Source: Monomorium pharaonis
Taxonomy: Eukaryota; Arthropoda; Insecta; Hymenoptera; Formicidae
Direction of reading: 5' to 3'
DNA length: 64,000 nucleotides
Assembly: GCF_013373865.1 (NCBI RefSeq)
Contig: NC_050468.1
Span: 5,268,010 to 5,332,009, forward strand
The notes beneath the pieces are model-generated. The model did not search any database. It worked only from the letters and a program-made list of their open reading frames with translations, and was not told the DNA's origin. The translations under genes and the position numbers were made by a program. Every line of letters begins with the position of its first letter. The stretch's first letter is position 1. Of the stretch, positions 35,801 to 49,428 are shown in pieces.

Positions 35801-38220
35801 AAAAAAGTTTTTTTTTTATTTTGTGAAATAAACGTTCTAAACAGTGAGAGAAAAAAGTTTAAACAAAAGTTTTATATTTGTTTTGACTTCAAAGTTGCGA
35901 ACAGATAAGTATTATAAAATTCATACTTTCCAAGTTCCATTACTAATATTTAAAATTACACAGATTAAAAAATAAAAATTATTTAAAAAGTTTTAATAAC
36001 AGCTCGACAAAGGATTTATATTTTGCACTATTTTTAAGACAAAGCGTTTCAGGAACGTCAAATCTTAGTTACAATCGGCAAGTCGTTGCTACTACGTGAC
36101 CGGTAAAGAGTGGGCGTCAACTGGGAAATCTAGTCGAAAGAGTTGCAAACCGATGTAAATACAGACTACTGACGTAGAATTACACTATAATAATAAAATT
36201 TTTTTAAAATTGAATTATATTCTTTGCTGGTAGAAGGACTTCTCATATTGTAATTACGGGAAAAAAATATCTTTTTATTTTTATTTTTGTTTATTGTTGC
36301 GAAGAGAATCGATTAAGTGAAAAAAATTTATTTTGTCTGATGTCTTCAAAAAGATTTTTTAAAGTTTTCTTTTATGCTATTAAATATTATATCACACGCG
36401 CAAAATTTTCTAACACCGATACGAAATTAAATTAAACACCGTTCACGTAGAAACTTTTGCCTTTGTAAATCCATCGGTATATGGTGCCGCGTCCATTTAT
36501 ATATTTAGGTGTCTTCAAGAATTTAATATGTACCGTATGACGCGTGATGAGATGCCGAGGCTTATCTTTACACTCGCTGCACTATGTTTGCGCATATTTA
36601 AAACTTGTTTTGTGTTGCTAGTGTGTAGGATATATTATACATGTATGTTTATCCGCGCATTCGTAAAGTTGTGTGACGAATATATATATTTATAGACACG
36701 AAAGTGAAATGTGCAAAACGGCGGCAAATTTTGTATGGGACCGCAAAAATAGCAATGTGTGTGAGGACGAGAAAAGCGTAGGAGTCGCCGTTTATTGGGC
36801 GAAGGATTCTTTTTTTTCGGCCTCGTTGATTTTTCCCTCGCCTTTCATTCGCCTCGTCGAGCAGTTGATACACGAGCTCGTTGACCGTAGCTTAATTTGG
36901 TAGAAAACAATAGAAAACACAAAGGCGAGCATATAAAGAGATAAATTTAGTCATCTCTATAATAATTTCGAAATATTATAAAAACCGCAGTTTATTAGAT
37001 TAATAAATTGCAAAATATTCTTACACCAAGAAAAAAAGTTGTTACTTGACTAAATTTTTTAACTACATTAAATTGTCTATTTAAGTATTTACATACTTCA
37101 ATTAACTATATAAATACTTGAATTGAAATTTGTGCATTTAAAAGGATGCTAAACTGCCCGTCAAACTTGATCGAGTCACGTTGTGCCAAAATGATAAAAC
37201 TTAAAGGTTAACTTATGTATAGATGTCGAAATGCCCGTTAAAAGATTTTTGAAGTCGCTAACTTCAAATATAATTCAAAATTCAAAATAAATACATCATA
37301 TAACACACAATTACAATAAATTTTTATAAAAATTATTAAATGTTGACTAAGTGAAACAGATTCTACAAAAACAGTTACAAAAAACACATAAAATTGATTT
37401 TTTATTAATTTTATTAATCTAATTTAAACTGGAACGAGTTTCAATAACTTGTAATTTTTTTTATGTGTCAGAATCAAAGAACATTATAAGAAGATTATAG
37501 GTATTTTTTTTACAATCTCTTCTACAGAATTTATTTTTAATTAGTGTAATATTTTTTATACAATTTAATTTTAAACCCAAGTCAGTTATTTTAAAGCAAA
37601 GATTTTTCAGAATGTAATAGCATCTTTTCTAAAGAATTCTTTTCTAAAGAAAGCTATGGAGTTTTGTGAACCTAAATATAGTAAATAGTCGTATAAACAA
37701 GAATTAATGTATTACAATACTGGTTATTAAATATTTAAGTTTTACAATTATAGTTATTACATTTGAAACCTTTTAGTGCTTATCCAAACAGATAAAAAAA
37801 TATAAGTCGGTATATATTTATAGTTTAATCTTAAATATAAGATCTTAAGTTTATCTTCAGATACTCTGTAACTAATGAAAAAAATCCATACAATATCTGA
37901 AAATAAACTTAAGGCGATCTTAAATATAACAACGAATTACGAATACCTGCTATAGACTTTAAGATTTGAGAAATTTTCAGATAAAATATTTTACGAAAAT
38001 AGGTTAAAAATATCAAATTTTTACTTTTTATTTCTATTAAATAAAATTATTTAATGCGATTCAGACCTGCCAAGTTTTGTATGTCAGTTTAGTTTTTTTT
38101 AAAATATGTATTATTTAGGTTTCATTTTACTTGAAATAGAAAGACTCTTGAATGGGGAAAAAAAAATACCACTATTTTTTATTCAAGAATAGTAGTGTTT
38201 TATTGAACGACAATTATGTT
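32850..38220. other. Long AT-rich non-coding stretch
   Basis: No gene called. GC-raised patches occur at 33280-33560, 36060-36190 and 36690-36900. The last is open on both strands but has no domain. A 43-bp palindrome lies at 33059-33101. ACACCAAGAAAAAAAG near 37023 resembles the end of the CAC-type MITEs. Confidence 0.3.
33059..33101. repeat. 43-bp perfect palindrome
   Basis: TCATAAGATCTGTGAAGATAT, one A, then its exact reverse complement. Imperfect pairing continues outward through TAAGTTATA/CCAACTTAT. No terminal motif of a known family identified. Confidence 0.7.
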
Positions 38221-38230
38221 TTAAGGAAAC

Positions 38231-38250
38231 GTGTGTGTCTCTGTGTGTGT

Positions 38251-38300
<50 letters not shown>

Positions 38301-38308
38301 AGAGAGAC
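38231..38308. repeat. Self-complementary GT/CA microsatellite
   Basis: (GT)n with a CTCT interruption runs directly into a long (CA)n and then (GA)n. Arms can pair to form a hairpin (GTCTCTGTGTGTGTGT against ACACACACACAGAGAGAGAC). Confidence 0.7.
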
Positions 38309-39173
38309 AGTCTCTTTCAAATTAACGCAATTCATAGATTTCATATATTTTTGGAAAATATCACATTTAGATTGTATTTAAAAAATTAAAAAATATTAAA
38401 TTTTGTTACCATAAATTTTTTATTTGAGGAACATATATACTCTTACACTCTTATTTACTTAAAAAAAACAACAATTTCTAGATCTATGATAAAATGAAAT
38501 CTTGAACTTGTACATCAAAATTTGCTGTTAGTTTTACATTCGTGTTCTGCACTCTAATATTTTGACAAGTTACCAGCATTATTTATTTCAATTCAGATGT
38601 TGATATATTAGGATAACGTTTTTCGGTGGTTACATTATCGTATATTAGTTACCGCTTTTAAAGAAAAATTGATTTAGTCACTGTGGTTGCAGTTATATCG
38701 CGACAATATGTTGGACAAATTAGTGAATTAATAATACCTTGTCCCAGCAAATAGGTTCCATAAGCTTGTGTACGTGTGAACATGTATATGGCCATGTTTG
38801 TAATCATGGAATGAACTAGCCACAACTTTTCTCTTTGAATATATACTTTCTTTGGTTACCTCAAGAAACACGTCACACGATTCCGCATGTACATACAATT
38901 ATCTATAGTCTTCCCACTTCCGTATTTCTCATAGTTTCCATGTATCTGGTATTGATTGGATTTTTTAATTGCTCGTGCAAGAATTGTTTATCTTACAATA
39001 TCGTGATCGCAATGTAGAACGCATGAATTTTCGGGAGTGTCCCAAATTGCTCAATTAGTTAGAGATAATTAAGAGAGAAAATTAGGATAAATTTATATAA
39101 TTTGATTGGTGGTGTCTGTTTCGATCTGTGCGCATCTGAGACTCTCGAATTTTCCTTTTGATTTCTGTAAAGA
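38309..39173. other. AT-rich non-coding stretch
   Basis: Nothing beyond short unsupported frames (38835-39017). Confidence 0.3.
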
Positions 39174-40291
39174 TTACAAATTTATATATGTACTAGCTAT
39201 GCCCTGCCACGCGTTGCTGTGGCTCTCTATTCTTATGCTACGTTTTTTTCAAATTTTCTTTGCTTTCGTTGTTTAACTTTCAAGAGCCTTGCTTTACTGT
39301 TGCTCTTTTTCTTTTATTTTTGAATAAGTATCTATCTTTAATAAATCTAATATTCATTTATTCACGTACTTCTAACTTACTTTATTTATTTATTACCTTT
39401 GGCATTGTATTCAATTAATTTGTTTCTATTTATTGTTTTGTATTTTTATTATAATATAATATAAATCTTATTTTATTAAAACTTTGGAATAATTTTTAAT
39501 TAAAAAAACCGAATTCTTTTTAAAATACCCATTTTTTCAATTAAGCATTTTGAATTAGAGTGTATGTATTTAATTTATTATTAATTAATTTTATGAATCA
39601 ATATTTCGTTATTTTTTTCTAAAAGCTGTCATGGATTTAGAAATCCATTCAAAAGACTGTTTTAAATAAGTTCCTTTTTTTCAATAAAATAACAGCCATC
39701 TTTATTTTTCTTATTACCTTAATTTAAACACAATAGAAACATTCTTCGCCTCTCCCGGTCTCTACCCGTCTCTCCCCGTCTCTTCCCGTCTCTCCCGGTT
39801 TCTCTCAGTATCTCCCGGTCTCTCCCCGTCTCTCCTGGTCTCTCCCCGTTTCTCTCCGTCTCTCTCAGTATCTCCCGGTCTCTCCCCGTCTCTCCTGGTC
39901 TCTCCCCGTTTCTCTCCGTCTCTCTCAGTATCTCCCGGTCTCTCCTCATCTCTCCCGGTCTCTCCCCGTCTCTCCCGGTCTCGCCCCGTCTCTACCCATC
40001 TCTCCCCGTCTCTCCCGGTCTCTCCCCGTCTCTCCCGGTCTCTTCCCGTCTCTCTCGGTCTCTCCCCGTCTCTCCCAGTCTTTCCCGGTCTCTCCCCATC
40101 ACTCCCGGTTTCTCCCCGTCTCCCCCGGTCTCTCCCGGTCTCTCCTCGTCTTTACCCATCTCTCCCCGTCTCTCCCGGTCTCTCCTCGTCTTTACCCATC
40201 TCTCCCCGTCTTTCCCGGTCTCTCCCGGTCTCTCCCCGTTTCTCTCGGTCTCTCCCGGTCTCCCGGTAATAGTTACAAATTTATATATGTA
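39174..40291 (-). mobile_element. Retroelement-like repeat family R2, copy B, with 19-bp target duplication
   Basis: TTACAAATTTATATATGTA occurs at 39174-39192 and again at 40273-40291, exactly bounding the insert. The insert starts CTAGCTATGCCCTGCCACGC, matches copy A (16273 onward) over several hundred bp, and ends with a minisatellite. A 19-bp duplication points to target-primed reverse transcription (LINE- or SINE-like). If the CTAGCTA end is the 3' terminus, the copy is on the minus strand and is 5'-truncated or terminates within the minisatellite. No ORF of reverse transcriptase is present. Confidence 0.65.
39748..40267. repeat. 10-bp-unit minisatellite (TCTCCCGGTC)n
   Basis: About 52 tandem units of a decamer varying between TCTCCCGGTC, TCTCCCCGTC and close relatives. 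I see essentially no length change between units. Higher-order order is visible: a ~60-bp set of six units repeats in 39781-39960, and a 40-bp set repeats at 40141-40220. The minus-strand open frame through it (39719-39949) encodes only a degenerate Arg/Glu/Thr/Gly repeat and is not a gene. Confidence 0.9.
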
Positions 40292-40323
40292 TGTATTAAT
40301 ATCTTAATATACATATACATATA

Positions 40324-40721
40324 GGGTAAACTCGGGTAAGATGGCCATAGTTTTTTTAAATGCAAAAAAACATACTTTGATTTTTATTACTTTTTAATAA
40401 CGTTTAGTACATTACTTTACTGAAGCTTTAAGTGTGTAAAACTAACTAAAGAGAAAATACTAAATAAAAATTTTTTATTATCAAAATATTGAAACATGGA
40501 CATTGGTCATCTTTTACAACTTTTAGAGAATAGATGGCCATAGTATTATAGAAGTTGGCTATACATTTTTTATGTATAACATTTATAGAATAATAAAAAA
40601 ACTTACAATTTTACATATTTAGTTTTATTGCCATATATTATCACATATTTAATTTATTTTTAAACATTCTTTATATTAAATGTTTACACAAGTAGGATCA
40701 ATTTACCTCATTGTCATTACT

Positions 40722-40761
<40 letters not shown>

Positions 40762-41226
40762 GTCAAATTAAAATATTAGGTGCACAACTTAATTCTCGTC
40801 TTTTTTAATAAAATCTATACATAAACACTTATCCCGAAATGTCATGGGCTATCTTGCCCAAACTGTGAATGAAAGATAATTATAGTATTTATTTAAAAAA
40901 TAGAAAAGGAAATAAAAAATGTAATTACACATTACAATTTACATACTTTTGTTACGTGGGTAACGTTCATTGCGACAGCACAACTGTAATTTATTCGACA
41001 TTGGGGTAATTTCTAATGAACACATGAAAAACTTTGCAGGTAGTCAAAAATAAAAGCATGATCTGACATTCACAATATCGTTATTTCGTATAGTATACGC
41101 ACATAAACTACAGTAAATATTGATTATCTTTGAAACTAATTACGAGAACACATTATTTAGCAATTATTAGAGGAATGATAACCATTGGCCATCTTTTCTG
41201 TATAATCATCATACCCTAACTTACCC
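40324..41226 (+). mobile_element. TATA-flanked inverted-repeat element, copy 2
   Basis: 903 bp with TATA at 40320-40323 and 41227-41230. The left end GGGTAAACTCGGGTAAGATG and the reverse complement of the right end, GGGTAAGTTAGGGTATGATG, form an imperfect terminal inverted repeat. ATGGCCAT motifs lie subterminally at both sides. An (AT)n microsatellite at ~40725-40757 is internal. No transposase ORF. Homologous to 52775-53665 in opposite orientation. Confidence 0.7.
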
Positions 41227-42787
41227 TATAATAGATTACAAATTTCTGTAGAGATTACAAATTGTATAATAAATTTATTTCTTGTTTTCTCAGGAATTTT
41301 TTTATTTACAATAAATTTGGATTATTTACAATTAATTTGCAATTATCATATCTATTCGTTTATAATGCTAGTGATTAATCTTAATTTTCTTCTTTGACAT
41401 ACTAGAATACCATGGTAATCGCCCTTAGCACTCTCAGTATTCATGCGAGTCTTCGCGCATAAAGGTAGCCAAGTTGAAAACAACATCTCGCTAATGGTGC
41501 AGGTTTTCCATTTTGACAAGAAAACCACTTGTAAAGTAGTTACCACTAAAAGAGAAAAGATTCAATCACACGCGTGAACTATTTATGCTGTACATTAATA
41601 AGTTTAAACACTATCGATAGGTTTATATATGTTTTTAATAAACTGAATTACTTATTATTAATGTTATAATTATTATTATTTTATTGTTGTTTAATTATCT
41701 TTGCGCAGTTATGTTAAAATTATTGAAAAAGAATATAAGTTTTAATTTAGATGAATTTATGACTAATACATTAACATCGATTAAATACTTTAAATAGTGA
41801 GAAAAAGAGAAAGGATATGTCCATGGAAAAAGTTTATGATAAAAGAGAAGAAAAGGAAACACTGGATGACGTCATAGCAGTCATTCGCGCCACTTAGGCG
41901 AAGTCAAGGGATCAATTTACGACATGAATGGTTAACTACTTGCCTCTCCCGAACATTCCATCTTCCAACCTCGAAACCTCTTTCCGCTTTCGTTTACCTA
42001 TCATTCGTTCTGAATCGGTAATATAACAAAAACATCTTACTATCTTGACAATAACAGAAGGCATTGCATAACATGTGGAGTAATGTATTGAGTAATAAAT
42101 GCGGAAAGTATTTAATTTTTTATTTTACTACAATCTCTTATACGATTTTGTAAATTAATAAATTAATGACACAAAATAAATTATGTTTTTTAAATTACGT
42201 AAATTATTTTATTTTTTGTACGGGTATATAATTTATTTAAAAATATTTAGTTGAAAATATAATTCGATATAATTTAAAATTATATACAAATATAGAAAAT
42301 ATTTTTAAGTAAATATATCATATATTTTTTTATTATATTTCATTAACATGAAGTTCAGGTTGTATTCGATGATTATGGATCAATGAATAAGTGTATATAT
42401 TTAAATTGTGATTAAATGGTGCATTTATTTATATAGTTATTAAAATTAACATAAGAGAAATTTAGAAATTTATCAACAAAATATAAAAAAGTGCCAATAT
42501 GAATCACTGCAGTTAACAATGCGTGATGTTATAAATGCTATAATACGAAAGAAAATGATGCGCGCTGCATTAAGGATATACAAGATCATTATCAGGTAGA
42601 ACAATATAATCGTACATATGTTTAAATTTTTAATTTGGAAAGTGCGAAAAGCTTTGTTTTCTCAGTGTAAGAAGTGGAGTAAGAAAGTATATTATGTCAT
42701 TTACAATAGCAATAAGAGTAGTAGTTTGAGATTGTAAGTCTTCATATTTGGTCGTAGAATAAAGGACTTTGTCCAATGCCGAAGATA
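41227..42787. other. AT-rich non-coding stretch
   Basis: A GC-raised patch at 41840-42010 and the short minus frame at 41352-41546 are the only departures. No gene called. Confidence 0.3.
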
Positions 42788-42976
42788 TGTAATAGGAATA
42801 GGAAACAGAAATTATGAATAAAAAATTATCATTTACGATGTGTCTCTGATGTACAATAATGTGATAGCAATAAGAGCCAATGGCTGATTCTTGTCACTAT
42901 TTCGTTATTGTGTATCAAAAGCTCGTCGGGGACGATAATTTTTTATTTATAATTTCTGTTCTCTGTTCCTATTACC
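42788..42976. mobile_element. MITE family M1, copy 2
   Basis: 189 bp. The left end GTAATAGGAATAGGAAACAG and the reverse complement of the right end, GGTAATAGGAACAGAGAACA, form the terminal inverted repeat, continuing through AGAAATTAT(G/A)AATAAAAAAT. Same family and orientation as 31421-31600. Confidence 0.6.
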
Positions 42977-45900
42977 TTGATTCTGTAAGGGCCTTAAGGC
43001 ATTTACCTCAAATACAGTATTAGTTTTTGTGTCCAACACTTGTAGTTTAACTTGCATAAATAACTACATCGGCTGTCACATGCTTTCGTGTTTACAGCTG
43101 AATTCTTATTGGGACAGTAAAGGAGATCGTAAAAAGTGAATTTGAACCATTTTGCTTATGACCTTACTCTACGCCCAATATGGGCGTCTTAAGCCTTTAC
43201 TACTTTTACTGCTATTGTAAACGACGCATCAAAAAAAGGGTCCGATATCTTCTAACTGCTAGCCAAAGGTTAAAGTAAGTCGGGGAAAAAAATTTTGAGT
43301 ATGTTTATTGATACCGTAAAAAGCAAAATTAAACTTTTATGTTTTTAAAGAATTTTATTAATTTTTCTGTTACGTCTGTGACATAAGGGATATGTATAGT
43401 AAAATATAGATTTTTTTTGTTATATTTTTTGACCAATCTAGAAGATAAAGGGCTCTCATTATTCGCCAATATAAGATTTAGATATTTATAACAGAGTAGA
43501 AAATAAAGATTTGCATTTCTGGTTTGTTAGATATTTATTTCTGCGACGAAGAAATAAAAATGAGAATGTACGTGAAAAACAAAACCGATATTAAGTGAAA
43601 TTAAGACCAATGGCGTTTTTAATTTGTGTGCATTAAGGGAAAACAAATTTCGTTGCGATTTCAATAAAAGTAACGTCATATTTTAAATACTTACCCTGTT
43701 TATAAAATAAATTAATATAAAATAAATAATTTTTATTCCAACCACATAAACTGTGGTAAAAATGTTTTTACACGAGTTATTTATGAAATATTATCTTAAC
43801 TTTTTGCTTAAACAATTATTCTTACGATATTTTTTATTATTTAACCAGCGAAAGTAAAAAAAATGATGAAACAGGTATGAATTTTCCGTTTAAGACCAGA
43901 AACTACTACAGTGGCGCGAGGAGGGGTCAGCATTTTCACCATTCAACCTAATGACATTGATGAAAAAGTTCTAGTACTAAAAACAAAAAAGTCGATCAAA
44001 AACATACCGGTTCTGTAAGGGTTAATTAAATTAAAGATTTAATTTTAAAAAATGAAATTTTAAAAATATGTACCAACTTGACATCTAAAGTTTAAAAAAA
44101 TTTGATTTTTAGTATGAAATTCTATGGTTTTAAGTCTCTATAAATCTTATAAAGAATTCTGATCTTTAATTATTATTAATAGTGTATTGTATAACAAGTA
44201 TGGAAAGTCAGCTATTGCCCACAAATGCGGTAAGTGGATGCACGAACCAAAGGTGAGTGCAACCAGTGCGATGTCTTATGAACAATAGCCGATTTCCTAT
44301 GAACTTCCCGCACTTGTTGCACAATATGCTATTAAACTCATGCGCTGGCATCTGATCTCAAAGATAAAGTACCTACTACATTATAGCTGACTGTTATTTT
44401 TCTATAATTCTGTAAAATAAATAAACCAAGAACTCAATTTACATTGAAAACAACAGTTTGCTTTGAAGATTAACTAGTGTTTTTTAAAACACAAACTTTA
44501 ACTTATTAATTCTTGCCTAAGTTTGACATTTATATAAGAATGTGTAAAAAATACATTTTTATATATAAAATTTTTTTTTTAATTTTACATAAACTTAATT
44601 TACAAATAAAATATTAAATTTATTTTATGATCTATATTACAATTGTTCTGTTATTTAAGTTGATCTAAGTTAATCGAAGTTTAAGAAATTACCGTATTCT
44701 GATATAATATAAACAATGCTAAACAATAGAATATTAATTTCAGTAGCTTAAATTTGTTTAATAAAATAAGATGTTGACATATTTATAACTTTGAAATTGG
44801 AAGTGGTCTTTTACCTGATGCAATTCCGAAAGATTCTAATCTATTATACAAATTTGTATCGCTAAAGAAGGAGTAATTGAAAGGTACGATTTGATTGAAA
44901 ATAGAGTAATTATAATGAATAATAAATATATTTTTGTGCAAAAAGTACCGTGTGTTTTGACTCTTATTTGTCCGATTAATGATTAATAAATGATTTTATT
45001 CTTGTAACGTTTAATGAATTTTATAAACAATTACATTTTAATTCAGTTTTAAAAATATTAACTTACCTTATTTTGCTTATAAATATATATTATTGCAGTT
45101 TATTCTAGGTATATTTAAATTCATGAATATTATTAAAACAAGTTATAGTAAGAGTTGGAAATATTTTAAATTTCTCATGTGTCAATTATAATTATTACGA
45201 AATACAAAATAAAAAATAATTTATACATTATTATTGATTTATTTTATATATTTGTGTTTAAAAAATACGAATTCTGTGTATTGAATACAGAAAATTTCCA
45301 TTTACGGTCTAAAAATATAAAATTTGTATTACGTAATTACGCGATTTCGCAATGTTAATGCTAGTCGACTTTGCTTGATAAATGAAGAAGACCCATGACT
45401 TATCACGCGACCAGTACTTTATTCTCGCAACAAATCGATTGTACATAGAAGTGTATAAAATGTGTCTATGACGACGAGAATAAGATATTCTAACATCTCA
45501 TGTTTCACTCTTTCGACAATATCGTTTCTATCTCATCAATCATACATCCCGAGCACGTGTGCAAAATCGACGGTTATCGCGCTAGTATTAAGATACTATA
45601 AAGTTAAACATAAACAACGATACTACTTAACCTTTAAATAATTAACGTCAGAAAAATAAATAATATATGATTCGGGAACTTTGACACACGTCACTTATCG
45701 CAATAATCATTAGCAAGAATATTGGACACTTGTCTATTTTCTTAGAGTAGCTATTTTTATTGATCCTAAGGATGCACATCACTTTATTACAAATATAAAA
45801 ATTTTATAAATTGTTTTATTATTGTATATATATGAGTATCTATGTGAAATTTGAGTAAGCAATTTTTCTATTAGTTTAGAAGTTATTTAATTTTTTGTTT

Positions 45901-47799
45901 GCTATTATTCTAATTATTAAAAGACAGTAGCATTATAAATTAAATATTTTTTACATATATTAATGAATAATAATTACATAAATTAGTAAATATTCGAGCA
46001 ATAGTTTATTTAGATTCAGTTATATATTTGTTCAAAAGATATTTACCTAAGACTATAGTAAAAAATGACCATTTATTTTGCTTAAGCCAAATTATTCGTT
46101 ATTTTGTTCTTTGAAATTTATTTTAAGGCATGGATATTTGAGTATTTGCCAAAATTTATTGTCTTTGATTAGAAAGGAGAAATGATAAACTTATGAAACA
46201 GGCTGTTTTTAAATTTTGGTTGGTATTGTATTGCTAAGATATCAAGTGGTAGTCAAATAATATCGTTTTGAAGATCTTTTAACTTTTTTATAACTGTAAA
46301 AAAGTCTTATTTTATTAATTTAAATCAATATTTTTGCAGGACTTGCATTTGGAAACGGTATTCTTAAGTATTAATAATCACAATTTACAGAAAAATTTAT
46401 TTTATTAAATGTTGAAATTTCTTCTATCAGTCTGCACATAATAAACCTTTCATTTAAAGTTACCATGTCCAATGTTATTGTATAATTTTATTATTTTTTT
46501 ATGTAAATTTTGGGACCACTTTTGACGCATACGTAACAAAAGTTATTTTCAATAATTTGTGATCATTGAATGAATGTAATTATTTTATTTTTAAAAAACA
46601 TGCATTTGTGTTGAAAAAATATTCTAGTCTCTAAAATTACTTTTTAAAAAGAGGTACGTTTTAAAAAGCACAAGTATTATTTCTCTAAGAAAAAACTTCT
46701 GTTAAATTCAAATGATAATAGCTTTAATTTTTTAATAAACACAAATAATACTTATATAATTTGTCTCAAATGTATTTTTTTTAATGTATAAAATTTTTAA
46801 ATGTTTCTAATTAAAAAGAGAATATATAATTCCTTAAAACGTAACTTTTTAATAAATAATTTTAAAAAATAAGACTCAAGTGATAGTATCTTTAATGTGT
46901 ATTTTCATATTTCTAAGGATCTTCTTATTCTAACTTAAATGATATTTACATATATGTTTCCAAAGAATATAAGATTTAGTTTAAAAATATAATATTAAAG
47001 AATTGTAATAGTATTATACAAAAAATGGTCAACATCTTTCAATGCACGCTATCTTGCTCGCTCTTTCAATCTTCTTCACTCTTGTTTTTTTCTTGCTTAC
47101 CGTCGAAATACGGTTACATTACAAAATTCACTACCAACATCGAATATTTACATGTAAATATATGTGACGTAAACTGTAGATTTTACTGACAGTGTATATC
47201 GGAAAGTAATCACAGTTAGCAAAATCGTAGGTACCACAAATAGATAACGCGATTTATCATCAAAAGTGAAACGGACATTTGATTCAAGGCAATAATGACA
47301 TATCTTATATGAAAAATTTATATTTAAGACTTTGTATCGCGATATTTCTACTCGGCGTGTTTTGATGACCAAATACTAATTGCGAAATATGCTGACAATA
47401 AATGTGTTCTCGTCGATAGTATTGTTTACGGAATCCTCAAACCTTAGTATTGCGTTGGTTCAATAAGCAAACAAAATAGTATTTATTTTATTTGAAATTT
47501 AATTATGAATAATAATATTATAAAAACATAGAACGTATTGATAAAAACAATTGTCTCTATATTACAGGTTGATTTTAAAAAGCCAATAATGATACTTTTT
47601 CCAATATTTTATGATACATATAATTGAGTTCTGTTTGAGCATTGTTTGGCTTTTAAATAAAATGTAAGTTCTTGAGTATTTAAGAATAATATTTCTAAAA
47701 GAATTTAGATTACGTGTAGCTGGTTGGTTTGTTGAAATATAAAACAAATGCGAATGCAGAAATTCTGAGAGCATTGAGATCATTGATAATGATATCGTA
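42977..47799. other. Long AT-rich non-coding stretch
   Basis: No gene called. It contains a small hairpin MITE at 44179-44335, and TTCTGTAAGGG motifs at 42984 and 44014 that resemble transposon ends in the same orientation, not proven to belong to one element. Minus-strand frames at 47148-47372 and 47562-47846 have no support. Confidence 0.3.
44179..44335. repeat. Small inverted-repeat element
   Basis: ATTGTATAACAAGTATGGAA at the left pairs imperfectly with TTCCCGCACTTGTTGCACAA at the right, and CAGCTATTG with CAATAGCCG. About 157 bp, no ORF. Confidence 0.4.
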
Positions 47800-48650
47800 C
47801 ACGGAAAAAACAGTCTGGTTGGTCGACATATAAATCTAGTTGACACAACCAGATTTTATAGTAAAATATGGAACAACTAGGTATGTGTTTACTGCAACCA
47901 TAGAGCTACTGGTGAATGACTTGAATTGTGTTGCAGCAATAATTACACCTGGTTGTTCCAACCAGACTATTTCTTGATACTGCAACTACTAATATTTAAT
48001 GACAACTATATTGTTTGGTTGACTTAAACAAATTGTCTTGATGTGATATAAAAATTAATTATTTATATCTTGAATGATTGTTAGTTGTAGTCACCTTTCA
48101 TCATTTTTCAACGTCAATGCGCATTACTGTGCGCGCGACAACACGACACGATGATTTCACCCACGTTAAGGGCATTGCACGTACATTTCCGTAATCGTAA
48201 TTATAAGATTTTGACCAATCATATTGCTCAAATCAACCGTAACCAAATTAACCGAGATTACCGAGTCACCATGCGCACCCTTTCTGTGTACGCGAACGTT
48301 GCGTCGCGAACCAAGCGATCCACATGTACATATTTCTATAATTGTGTGCGTAGTGAATCGCTTTTGTTTTTCGACATCGCTGCTTTATAGCGTAGCATTT
48401 CGATTGATACAACTATATGGATAAATTAACTTAGCCATGGGAAAGAAGTCCCAACTATGTACTGGTTACTACAACCAGATTTTGCGCAACTACATGATAT
48501 AGTTGACATACTAAAGTCAAAAGTCATATCAATCTAATTATCTTTAAACGATGACCATGATTATCGTTTAAAGATAACTAGATGATGCAGCCATATTGCT
48601 TACAACTAAATAATATTTCTGGTTATGTGAACTAAATCTTTTTTTTCGTG
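47800..48650. mobile_element. TA-flanked CAC...GTG element, long copy
   Basis: 851 bp with TA at 47798-47799 and 48651-48652. The left end CACGGAAAAAACAGTCTGGT and the reverse complement of the right end, CACGAAAAAAAAGATTTAGT, match in part. CTGGTTG / CAACCAG motifs recur through both halves. The GC-raised middle (48120-48400) has frames of 66-79 codons with no transposase motif, possibly captured or filler sequence. Confidence 0.5.
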
Positions 48651-48652
48651 TA

Positions 48653-49428
48653 GATATGACATAGGATATTTTCCCATTTTCACTGACCATAGGTCGATGT
48701 AGAATGTGTAAAGGGGTTCTAAAATTAAGATTTTTGGCCTCTCACTGTTGCTATATTGAACTTGTGATGTCAGAGGCGAGAAGTGACACGTTGACAGCCC
48801 AATTTTTGCCCCTGTGCCATTTACAAATAAAAATAAATTTTGATGAAATAATGTAGAACATTATTCTAAAATATAACGAACGCTATCCTTTTTCCTTAAT
48901 AGTCAATACATAAATAAATAAATGTGATATAAGGCTATATTTTGACAAGTTTGTAATGTCACAATTAAGTTACAGTACCAGATACAATAAATAGTTATGA
49001 TATGGCACGGGCACACAAAAATTCAGCTGTTGATATGTCATTTCTCGTATTTGATATTACAAATTCAATATGCACCGAAAGACAAGGAGTCTTAAATATC
49101 AAAAATATGATGATTTTATGCCTATATGTGAAAGCAACTGTTTCTTTTATACATTTCGTAATTAAATAAATGTTGATATTTTATATATATATAAGTTAAT
49201 AATTATTACAAAAAATAAAGCTCATTATATTAACAATAATATTTGTATGTATTTATATAAATATATAATGTATGTATGTGTACACACACACACACACACA
49301 AATATTATTGTTAATATAATAAGCTTTATTTCTTTGTAATAATTATTAAAAAGTTTTTGCTTGTTTACGATACTCCTTGATTTGTTTGAATTCAGATAAA
49401 TTATGATTCTTTTTTTTTTCTTTTCTAG
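48653..49428. other. Non-coding stretch with an inverted repeat
   Basis: 49197-49248 and 49305-49355 are inverted copies of ~50 bp (AATAATTATTACAAA, AATAAAGCT, TTAACAATAATATTTG blocks) around a (TATG)n(CA)n loop. Confidence 0.45.

Noticed and set aside
39719..39949. Minus-strand repetitive protein frame
   Set aside because: It is a translation of the 10-bp minisatellite only.
39174..40291. Helitron reading of the R2 repeat (CTAG end with upstream GCCAC/GTGGC stem)
   Set aside because: The exact 19-bp flanking duplication argues for retrotransposition. Helitrons leave no duplication. Kept only as an alternative.
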